Positions 57,364-64,000 of a DNA stretch of 64,000 bases are shown in pieces. Made by a program: the position numbers and the translations under genes. The number at the start of each line of letters is the position of its first letter. The first letter of the stretch is position 1. The DNA is from Sulfurovum sp. UBA5198 (lineage in GTDB: Bacteria > Campylobacterota > Campylobacteria > Campylobacterales > Sulfurovaceae): NCBI GenBank assembly GCA_002412865.1, contig DHVW01000012.1, forward strand, positions 62,001 to 126,000, written 5' to 3'. The notes beneath the pieces are model-generated. The model was not told the DNA's origin, searched no databases, and saw only the letters and a program-made list of their open reading frames with translations.

Positions 57364-58257
57364 ATGAAATGGGAAGATAGAGAACGAAGTCAGAATGTAG
57401 ACGACAGACGAGAAAGTTCAGGAGATAATGGAGGTAGCAGAGGATTGCCATCTATGGGGATGATGATGTTCGTTTGGCCACTTATAAGACCTCTTCTTAG
57501 GACGAAAACTGGCTGGCTTATTATAGGTATTGGAGCATTATTATACTTTAGTGGATTTAATCCACTAAAATTTGTAGGCATGGATAGCTCATCTGGTACG
57601 ACTGTAGCTAATAAAGCAGAGGATGACAAACAAGCAACCTTTATCTCAACAGTGTTATCTGATACAGAGCATGTATGGCAAGATATTTTTATGCAAACTT
57701 ATGGCAAAAATTATACCAAACCACAAGTAGTTCTCTATCGAGGTAGCACCCACAGTGGCTGTGGTGGAGCATCTGCTGAGATGGGACCATTTTATTGCCC
57801 AACTGATGCTAAAGTTTATGTAGATTTAGGATTTTTTGATGAATTGGCTCAAAAGCACGGTGCTACTGGAGACTTTACAAAAGCATATGTATTAGCTCAT
57901 GAGATAGGACATCATATCCAAAACTTGCAAGGAACCTTAGATAAGGCTCATAGTTTTCAAGCTTCCAATTCAAAAACAGATAGCAATGCAGTTCAAGTGC
58001 GAATCGAGCTACAAGCTGATTGCTATTCAGGAGTGTGGGCGAATCAAGCACAAAAAAGATACAGAATGTTAGAAGCAGGAGATATAGAAGAGGCTCTCAA
58101 CGCTGCTTCTGCTATTGGCGATGATGTACTTCAAAAGCAAGCTCAGGGCTATGTATCACCAGATTCATTCACTCATGGAAGTGCTGCACAAAGAAGCGAG
58201 TGGTTTAAGCGAGGGTTTGAGCAAGGCACACTTGAAGCGTGCAATACTTTTAAGTAA
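57364..58257 (+). CDS. ypfJ: YpfJ-type neutral zinc metallopeptidase
   Basis: 297 residues. The N-terminus is charged and hydrophilic (MKWEDRERSQNVDDRRESSG), then one TM helix (WLIIGIGALLYFSGF), then the periplasmic zincin domain with SGCGGASAEMGPFYCP, the zinc motif VLAHEIGHHIQNLQG, and the third-ligand region ELQADCYSGVWA. This is the full DUF-type layout of KPN_02809/YpfJ proteins. Substrates are unknown. It ends three bases before the convergent ftsH stop. Confidence 0.9.
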   Translation: MKWEDRERSQNVDDRRESSGDNGGSRGLPSMGMMMFVWPLIRPLLRTKTGWLIIGIGALLYFSGFNPLKFVGMDSSSGTTVANKAEDDKQATFISTVLSDTEHVWQDIFMQTYGKNYTKPQVVLYRGSTHSGCGGASAEMGPFYCPTDAKVYVDLGFFDELAQKHGATGDFTKAYVLAHEIGHHIQNLQGTLDKAHSFQASNSKTDSNAVQVRIELQADCYSGVWANQAQKRYRMLEAGDIEEALNAASAIGDDVLQKQAQGYVSPDSFTHGSAAQRSEWFKRGFEQGTLEACNTFK

Positions 58258-58260
58258 TCC

Positions 58261-60198
58261 TTACTTAATTTCTTTATGTGCTAGCATGCTTGGCATACCA
58301 TTTTTCTCTTCAAAGTTAGCAATTATTTCTCTAACTTTATTACCTTCAATTACTTCAACTTCCAGTAAAACTCTTGCCATTTCTTCAATGGCTTCACTAT
58401 ATTTAGTCAAAATCCCCTTAACTTTATTATAATGCTCTTCAAGTAGAGATTTTACAGCTTCATCTATCTTTTCAGCCATTTTATCGCTGTAATCTTTTGT
58501 AGTTTGATTACCGCCTATAAATGAGCCACCAGTTGACTTTTCAAGTACCATAAGTCCAGCCACATCACTCATTCCATATACGGAAATCATAGCTTTGATT
58601 ATATCAGTAGCTCTTTGCAAATCATTAGATGCTCCTGTACTTATCTCACCTAGAAACACCTCTTCAGCACCTCTGCCTGCCAAAAGAACATCAAGCTCTG
58701 CTAAGAGCTCATGTTTTTGCTTTAAAAATCTATTCTCTTCTTCTGGAAGATGTAGCGTATATCCCAATGCACCTAGCCCTCTAGGAATAATAGACACTTT
58801 GGTTACTCTAGATGCCCCTTTTGTTAGCTCAGCTAGAAGTGCATGACCACTTTCATGATACGAAACTATCTTTTTCTCAATATCATTTATCTTTCTATTT
58901 TTCTTCTCAAGCCCTACAAATGCTCGCTCAATTGCCTCCATAAGGTCGCTTTGATCAATCTGTTTTTTGTTGTTTCTACCAGCGAGCAATGCACCTTCAT
59001 TAATGATATTGGCTAGATCTGCACCAGCTAATCCTGCTGTTGCCTTTGCTATTACGGTCATATCTACATTGCTACTCATTTTTACATCTTTACTATGTAC
59101 TTTAAGGATTGCCAACCTGCCCTCGTAATCAGGTTTATCCACAAGCACTTGTCTATCAAATCTACCTGCACGAAGCAACGCCGCATCTAATATCTCTGGT
59201 CTATTTGTAGCTGCTAGAACAATAACTGGTGTATTACTACCAAATCCGTCCATTTCAGCCAAAAGCTGATTTAGTGTCTGCTCTCTCTCGTCATTTCCAC
59301 CAAACTGAGCACCACTTGCACGACTTTTACCTATTGCATCAATCTCATCAATAAATATAATAGAAGGTGCATCTTTTTTGGCTTGTTCGAACAGATCACG
59401 CACCCTACTAGCACCAACTCCTACAAACATCTCTATAAAACTAGAACCACTCACAGAGAAAAATGGCACACTAGCCTCACCTGCAACTGCTTTTGCAAGT
59501 AATGTTTTACCAGTCCCTGGAGGTCCTACTAGCAGTAGTCCTTTTGGAATTTTTGCCCCTAACTCTATATATCTCTCTGGAAATTTAAGGAAATCCACTA
59601 TCTCTTTTACCTCTTCTTTTGCCTCTTCTACTCCTGCTACATCGCTAAACTTTGTATCTGGTTTTTCTGAGTTAATTAGCTTATCAGCCTTGCCAACACC
59701 AAGTATTCCACCGCCCATACCTTTTGCCATTTTCTTTGCTAGAAACATCCAAATAGCAAAAAAGATTAATATAGGGAGTAGCATTCCAATTAAATCAGAT
59801 ATTATTCCACCACCCATAACACCTTCGTAAACTACTTTTTTCTCCTCTAGTAACGGCACTAGTTCTTTATCGCCTGTTGGAACAAGCTGGGCTATTAGTT
59901 TTGTTTTTTGATTTCCATCAACCGTGGTTGCTTCTATAGTTGATGGCGTTATTTTTACACTCTGTACTTTTCCACTTTTAATTGCATCTTTAACATCAGA
60001 GTATTTCACGCTTTTGGTTTGAGTAGATCCTCCAAATGTACTAGCCACATCACCATTACTACCAACATCTCCTACAAATGTCTTAAAGAGAAGTATCGCA
60101 ATTATTGCGAATATTGCGAATGATAAAAGAGGATTATCATTAAAAAAATTCTTATTGTCATTATCGTTTTTATTGTTATTTGGCATATTATTTTGCAT
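58261..60198 (-). CDS. ftsH: FtsH, membrane AAA+ metalloprotease
   Basis: Membrane-anchored hexameric protease for membrane proteins and short-lived regulators. 645 residues. An unusual Asn/Asp-rich N-terminus ([20 protein letters not shown]) precedes TM1; the periplasmic part and TM2 ([15 protein letters not shown]) follow. AAA+ marks: [53 protein letters not shown]. Protease: [12 protein letters not shown] with HEXGH zinc motif. The prmA stop overlaps its start by 11 bases. Confidence 0.97.
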   Translation of the reverse strand: MQNNMPNNNKNDNDNKNFFNDNPLLSFAIFAIIAILLFKTFVGDVGSNGDVASTFGGSTQTKSVKYSDVKDAIKSGKVQSVKITPSTIEATTVDGNQKTKLIAQLVPTGDKELVPLLEEKKVVYEGVMGGGIISDLIGMLLPILIFFAIWMFLAKKMAKGMGGGILGVGKADKLINSEKPDTKFSDVAGVEEAKEEVKEIVDFLKFPERYIELGAKIPKGLLLVGPPGTGKTLLAKAVAGEASVPFFSVSGSSFIEMFVGVGASRVRDLFEQAKKDAPSIIFIDEIDAIGKSRASGAQFGGNDEREQTLNQLLAEMDGFGSNTPVIVLAATNRPEILDAALLRAGRFDRQVLVDKPDYEGRLAILKVHSKDVKMSSNVDMTVIAKATAGLAGADLANIINEGALLAGRNNKKQIDQSDLMEAIERAFVGLEKKNRKINDIEKKIVSYHESGHALLAELTKGASRVTKVSIIPRGLGALGYTLHLPEEENRFLKQKHELLAELDVLLAGRGAEEVFLGEISTGASNDLQRATDIIKAMISVYGMSDVAGLMVLEKSTGGSFIGGNQTTKDYSDKMAEKIDEAVKSLLEEHYNKVKGILTKYSEAIEEMARVLLEVEVIEGNKVREIIANFEEKNGMPSMLAHKEIK

Positions 60199-61024
60199 TC
60201 GTTTCCTTTTTATATACTAGTGTAACCCATTCATCTTTTAGTATTCTATCTATTAGCTCTAAATCTTTGTATGCTTCAAGCACTAAAGACTCCTTTTTAT
60301 CCAAAATTCCTGAAAGAACTAATAAACCATTTGGATTAGTTATTTTCTTTAAATCTTTTGCAATCCAACAAAGCACATCAGCAATGATATTTGCTATTAC
60401 TAAATCATATGTACTTTTAGCCTTGTCACTTGAACCTTCCCATAGATTGTCAAATGTCTCGCCATTTCTCTCAAAATTCTCTTTAGCACTCTGTACTGCT
60501 AGTGGGTCTGTATCGCACAAATCAATAGTTCCAACTCCCAGTTTTTTACATGCAAGACCAAGTATACCACTTCCACAACCTATATCTGCAACCTTGTTAC
60601 CACTTTTTGCATACCTACTAATCATCTCAAGACAGCTAGCAGTGGTAGCGTGATGACCAGAACCAAATGCAAGAGCTGGGTCTATCATAATGTTAATTTT
60701 TTGATCCAATGGCTCATACCAGCTAGGGTGAATATAAAAGCTACCTGCTTCTATAGGCTCGATAGAGTTTTTATACGCTTCTATCCAATCGCTATTCTCT
60801 TTCTGCTCAAGTTCAAATTTTATATCTAGTTTTTGAGTATATTCGCTCATCAGCTCTTCTAGCTCTATTTTTAGTTCATTTAGTTCATTTTCGCTTCTCA
60901 CTATAACTGCGTTATCGGCAATCTCAATACCCTCATCAGTAATGCCAGATACTACATCGGCTATTGTCTCTACGAAATTAGGGTTTAGTGTAATTGTTAG
61001 TTCGTAATATTTATCGTTATTCAT
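60188..61024 (-). CDS. prmA: Ribosomal protein L11 methyltransferase
   Basis: SAM-dependent trimethylation of L11. 278 residues. [24 protein letters not shown] and [20 protein letters not shown] (motif I) and [11 protein letters not shown] are the family marks. It overlaps ftsH by 11 bases; prmA-ftsH is a conserved pair in Campylobacter. Confidence 0.93.
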   Translation of the reverse strand: MNNDKYYELTITLNPNFVETIADVVSGITDEGIEIADNAVIVRSENELNELKIELEELMSEYTQKLDIKFELEQKENSDWIEAYKNSIEPIEAGSFYIHPSWYEPLDQKINIMIDPALAFGSGHHATTASCLEMISRYAKSGNKVADIGCGSGILGLACKKLGVGTIDLCDTDPLAVQSAKENFERNGETFDNLWEGSSDKAKSTYDLVIANIIADVLCWIAKDLKKITNPNGLLVLSGILDKKESLVLEAYKDLELIDRILKDEWVTLVYKKETNAK

Positions 61025-61039
61025 TTTCTCTCTTTCTTT

Positions 61040-61107
61040 GTCGTCCTGAACTTGTTTCAGGATCTGTTATTGTGTTAGCCGAGATTCTGAAATAAATTCA
61101 GAATGAC
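61040..61107. repeat. Dispersed inverted-repeat element, copy B
   Basis: Same family as 37914-37971: arms at 61040-61065 and 61082-61107 (26 bases, 5 mismatches) around a 16-base loop. Ends read GTCGTCCTGAA and TTCAGAATGAC. It fills the hisA-prmA gap. Confidence 0.7.
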
Positions 61108-61126
61108 AATATCAAACATCTACTAT

Positions 61127-61843
61127 TCAAGCATCTTTTTTTACAAAATGGAAAGCCTCTGCTAAATCAAGCGTTCCCTCATAAAAAGCTTTTCCTACTA
61201 TTGTTCCATTAATTCCATTTGCAACCAAAGCTTTTATATCTTCCATGTCTCTAAGCCCTCCGCTTGCAATAGTTTCAAGTCCACTAGCTTCTTGGATAGA
61301 TTTCGTAAACTCTATATTTACGCCTGTCATCATACCATCTCTGCTCACATCAGTACAGATAATAGCCTCCACTCCAGCGTTAGCAAACTCACGAGCCAAA
61401 TCAGTAGCTTTCATATCGCTAACTTCAGCCCAGCCCTCCACGGCTACCATTCCATCAATAGCATCAATACCAACCACAACACGATATTTTTTTGCCATAT
61501 CTTTCACGAACTGTGGATTTTTTACAGCAATTGAGCCTAAAATCACTCTATCAACACCAAGGTCAATATACATTTTTATAGTCTCTTCGTCACGGATTCC
61601 ACCACCGATTTCAAGCTTTAGATTACAATTTTCTCGTATCTTTTTTATCTGCTCTAGATTTTGTGGAGTTCCTGCAAATGCACCATTTAAATCGACTAAA
61701 TGAACCCATTCGCTTCCAAGCTCTTCAAACTTTTTGGCTACTTGCCATGGCTCATCACTATATATTTTTGCACTATCCATTAGCCCTTTAGTGAGGCGTA
61801 CTGCCTTGCCATCTTTGAGGTCAATTGCTGGTAATATTGTCAT
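61127..61843 (-). CDS. hisA: HisA, ProFAR isomerase
   Basis: Histidine pathway isomerase acting on the ribosylamino-imidazole-carboxamide intermediate. 238 residues, (beta-alpha)8 barrel. [15 protein letters not shown] with the catalytic Asp, [28 protein letters not shown], and the second Asp in [25 protein letters not shown]. It follows hisH after nine bases. Confidence 0.96.
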   Translation of the reverse strand: MTILPAIDLKDGKAVRLTKGLMDSAKIYSDEPWQVAKKFEELGSEWVHLVDLNGAFAGTPQNLEQIKKIRENCNLKLEIGGGIRDEETIKMYIDLGVDRVILGSIAVKNPQFVKDMAKKYRVVVGIDAIDGMVAVEGWAEVSDMKATDLAREFANAGVEAIICTDVSRDGMMTGVNIEFTKSIQEASGLETIASGGLRDMEDIKALVANGINGTIVGKAFYEGTLDLAEAFHFVKKDA

Positions 61844-61851
61844 TTGTTTCC

Positions 61852-62466
61852 TTATTTTAACTTTCCAAAATTTTCTAAAATTTTAAGCCCATTATCATGA
61901 CTCTTTTCGGGGTGTGGTTGCACTCCATAGATATTCTCAAATTGTACAGCACTTACAAATTCATATCCATAATTTGTTTTTCCTATTGCAAATTTATCAT
62001 CACATACGGCGTGGTAAGAGTGAACAAAATAGAGATAAAAATCATTTTTCATACCCTCGAATATAGGAGATGAACGCTTCACGAACATCTCGTTCCATCC
62101 CATATGTGGCACCTTTAGTGGAGTGTCAAATTTGCTTTTATCAAATAGTTGAACTTTTCCGGTTATAAGCCCCAATCCTTCGTGTGGACCAAATTCTTCA
62201 CTGCTATCAAATAAAAGTTGCATTCCTAAACATATTCCAAGCATAGGTTTGCCACTAGACGCAAACTCTTTTATGGCAATATCTGCTCCATTCTCACGCA
62301 AGTGCTTCATCGCATCGCCAAATGCACCCACTCCTGGCAAAAAAAGTTTATCATAACTAGCAAACTTTTCAGGGTCACTCTGTATCTCTGCTTTTATCCC
62401 AAGTTCTGCAAAGGCATTCATCACAGAGGCAAGATTACCCATATTATAATTAACTATACCTATCAT
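61852..62466 (-). CDS. hisH: HisH, glutaminase subunit of imidazole glycerol phosphate synthase
   Basis: Supplies ammonia to HisF. 204 residues. [21 protein letters not shown] start, nucleophile elbow [12 protein letters not shown], and His/Glu in [20 protein letters not shown]. HisF is not in the window. It heads the leftward hisH-hisA run. Confidence 0.96.
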   Translation of the reverse strand: MIGIVNYNMGNLASVMNAFAELGIKAEIQSDPEKFASYDKLFLPGVGAFGDAMKHLRENGADIAIKEFASSGKPMLGICLGMQLLFDSSEEFGPHEGLGLITGKVQLFDKSKFDTPLKVPHMGWNEMFVKRSSPIFEGMKNDFYLYFVHSYHAVCDDKFAIGKTNYGYEFVSAVQFENIYGVQPHPEKSHDNGLKILENFGKLK

Positions 62467-62491
62467 CTATGCCCCTTTTATATTTATGATA

Positions 62492-62497
62492 ATTATA
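62492..62497 (-). promoter_or_regulatory. -10 box of hisH-hisA
   Basis: On the minus strand CGC-TATAAT lies about 26 bases before the hisH ATG; AAAGGGGCATAG is the ribosome site. Confidence 0.5.
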
Positions 62498-62528
62498 GCG
62501 TATTAATCTTTATGGGTATAGATTTAGC

Positions 62529-62534
62529 TATAAT
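62529..62534 (+). promoter_or_regulatory. -10 box of the acyltransferase gene
   Basis: AGC-TATAAT lies 27 bases before the ATG at 62561, divergent from the hisH promoter 31 bases away. Confidence 0.45.
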
Positions 62535-62560
62535 TGTGACAATAAATAAATAGGAATATA

Positions 62561-63433
62561 ATGATAGAAAGAATAGAATATTTTGCGGTGAAGCTACTAC
62601 TTTGGTTTGCGTCATGGTTACCAAAATCTATTATTTATAGCATTACAAAAGTTATCGCTATGCTATTTTATTATGTTATTCCCAGTAGAAGAGTACTTGT
62701 GGCTACAAATCTACAAATGGCATTTCCAAATCTAAATAGCAAATCAGACACAAAAGAAGTTTATATAAATCTATCTCAAAGTGTGGCGGAGATACTACTA
62801 ATGTTTGTAGATAGATTTGATATAGATAATGCTATCATTAATCATGATGAGGCTACGGCAAAGCTTTCACAATTAGCTAATAAGAAACAAGGCATTATTG
62901 TCGTAACTGCACACTTTTCAAATTGGGAATTAGCAGCTCAATTTTTGGCAAAAAATGGACTTCCGATGTTAGCAATCGGCAGAGAAGGAGAAAATAAACT
63001 TATAGACGAGAATCTCACTATCCCATTTAGAAATAAGTATGGCAATAGAGCTGTATACAAAGATAATGCAATGATTGCTATGGCAAAATCACTAAAAAGT
63101 GCTGGCAATGTAGGCATGCTCACAGACCAAGCAATAGGTGGAACTCACAGTGCGAAAATAGAGTTTTTCGGACGTAAAACTAGTACCACTCTCTCCGTGG
63201 CAGCACTAAAACTAAAATTCAATCCACTTGTAGTGCCTATTAGTATCATAAGGATAAGCAAAGGCAAATACAAAATGTATATAGATGAGCCGATTGATTA
63301 TATAGCCAGTGAAATAAATGTTGAAAGAGAAAAAATGGAAGCGATGACCTTGCATTATAATCAAGCTCTAGAGAAGATGATAACTAGGTCGCCACTAGAG
63401 TGGTTTTGGGTGCATAATAGATGGAAACACTAA
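62561..63433 (+). CDS. LpxL/HtrB-like lipid A acyltransferase
   Basis: Inner-membrane-associated acyltransferase of 290 residues that adds secondary acyl chains to lipid A. One N-terminal hydrophobic anchor (LLLWFASWLPKSIIYSITKV), then the HX4E/D active site in VVTAHFSNWELAAQFL, and the second and third blocks RAVYKDNAMIAMAKSLKS and NVGMLTDQAIGGTHSAKIEFFGRK. It ends WFWVHNRWKH, the family's usual tail. Which acyl position it fills is not clear. The next gene starts inside its stop (TAATG). Confidence 0.88.
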   Translation: MIERIEYFAVKLLLWFASWLPKSIIYSITKVIAMLFYYVIPSRRVLVATNLQMAFPNLNSKSDTKEVYINLSQSVAEILLMFVDRFDIDNAIINHDEATAKLSQLANKKQGIIVVTAHFSNWELAAQFLAKNGLPMLAIGREGENKLIDENLTIPFRNKYGNRAVYKDNAMIAMAKSLKSAGNVGMLTDQAIGGTHSAKIEFFGRKTSTTLSVAALKLKFNPLVVPISIIRISKGKYKMYIDEPIDYIASEINVEREKMEAMTLHYNQALEKMITRSPLEWFWVHNRWKH

Positions 63434-64000
63434 TGCAAAAAAGTGTTTTGATACTTAGCGATGGACGTAAAGGTCACCTAAATCAGTCTATTGCATTAGC
63501 AAAATATTTGAATTATGATTACGAGATAATCACAGTAAGGTTTAAATCCAAACTTCATAAACTACTATCATATCTGTTTGATAAAGTTGGTTTATATACT
63601 TTGTCTATTCTTGAATCAATGACTATAGTCAAAAAATACAACTTAGTCATAGGTGCAGGATCAAGTACCTATTATGCCACAAAAACTATATCAAAAGAAC
63701 TAAAAGCAAAAAGTGTCACCATGATGTTACCTAGTGGGTACAGATATGATTTTGATACTATATTTGCTCAATCTCATGACAATCCTCCAAAAAAGCCAAA
63801 TATTGTTGAAATCCCTGCAAATTTTTCATATATTGAGCCTACTGGAATATATAAAGCACAAAAAAAATCAATAGGAATTGTCATAGGTGGAAGCAATAAA
63901 ATTCTAACAATGAACTTAGAGTTAATAAAAGCTCAACTTGATTTTATCGTAGCAAATTTCAAAGATTACGAAATTGCTATCACAACCTCCCCAAGGACAC
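63433..64000 (+). CDS. ELM1/DUF1022-like protein, 3' end outside window
   Basis: About 189 residues are visible, open to the window edge. It begins MQKSVLILSDGRKGHLNQSIALA (one could also start four codons earlier at 63421). LVIGAGSSTYYATKTISK and IGIVIGGSNKI fit the ELM1 (mitochondrial-fission-ELM1-like) family of glycosyltransferase-fold proteins, often near lipid A or LPS genes. The stop-start overlap with the acyltransferase supports a shared outer-membrane lipid role, which is inference. Confidence 0.65.
   Translation, partial: MQKSVLILSDGRKGHLNQSIALAKYLNYDYEIITVRFKSKLHKLLSYLFDKVGLYTLSILESMTIVKKYNLVIGAGSSTYYATKTISKELKAKSVTMMLPSGYRYDFDTIFAQSHDNPPKKPNIVEIPANFSYIEPTGIYKAQKKSIGIVIGGSNKILTMNLELIKAQLDFIVANFKDYEIAITTSPRT

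Overview
The window is AT-rich, densely coded bacterial DNA, and almost every recognisable protein has its expected relatives in Campylobacterota (the former Epsilonproteobacteria). Pointers to that phylum are the dimeric all-alpha dUTPase, the futalosine-pathway menaquinone gene mqnC, cbb3-oxidase assembly genes ccoI and ccoS beside rho, and the blocks fdxA-ndk-yceD-rpmF-plsX-fabH, kdsA-ribH-nusB and lon-bamD-proC. The cell is Gram-negative (bamD, kdsA, an LpxL-type acyltransferase, a porin) and probably microaerobic. The flagellar regulator fliW, which sits between bamD and proC in Campylobacter, is absent here. That would suit a non-flagellated, Sulfurovum-like lineage, but the genus is a guess. 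I saw no tRNA, rRNA, CRISPR array or transposase gene.

Layout. 1-424: 3' end of a Tyr/Asn-rich protein. 668-7911: an outer-membrane porin and a CzcABC/CusABC-type heavy-metal efflux operon headed by a small His-rich periplasmic protein, the whole block bracketed by two 64-bp direct repeats. 8.0-22.9 kb: housekeeping genes (HU, a DUF5718-like protein, dUTPase, htpG, guaA, nadB, a tiny LptM-like lipoprotein, a DciA-like protein, uvrC, an HPt-like protein, lon, bamD, proC, a lipoprotein). 23.0-30.0 kb: a four-gene operon with one giant secreted mosaic protein and three type IV pilin-like proteins, resembling the mshQ/pseudopilin end of MSHA pilus loci. 30.1-42.9 kb: hpf, rsmD, an NlpC/P60 hydrolase, recG, an M16-like protein with a lost zinc site, mqnC, nusB, ribH, kdsA, an EamA transporter, der, trpS and a TRIC-like channel. 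42.9-45.0 kb: a macrodomain gene followed directly by the headless remnant of a phage-type polyvalent protein. 45.0-64.0 kb: murI, rho, ccoI, ccoS, fdxA, ndk, the fatty-acid block, ymdB, dnaX, a DUF4010 membrane protein, a YpfJ-type zinc protease, ftsH, prmA, hisA, hisH, an LpxL-like acyltransferase and the start of an ELM1-like protein.

The least ordinary parts are the direct-repeat-bracketed metal efflux island, the MSHA-like adhesin/pseudopilin operon, the macrodomain plus polyvalent-protein remnant, a 42-bp promoter sequence present word for word upstream of both ribH and kdsA, a small dispersed inverted-repeat family, and two genes whose -10 box lies so close to the start codon that their mRNAs may be leaderless. 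Everything here was read by eye. No similarity search or folding calculation was run, and family names rest on recognised motifs and gene order.
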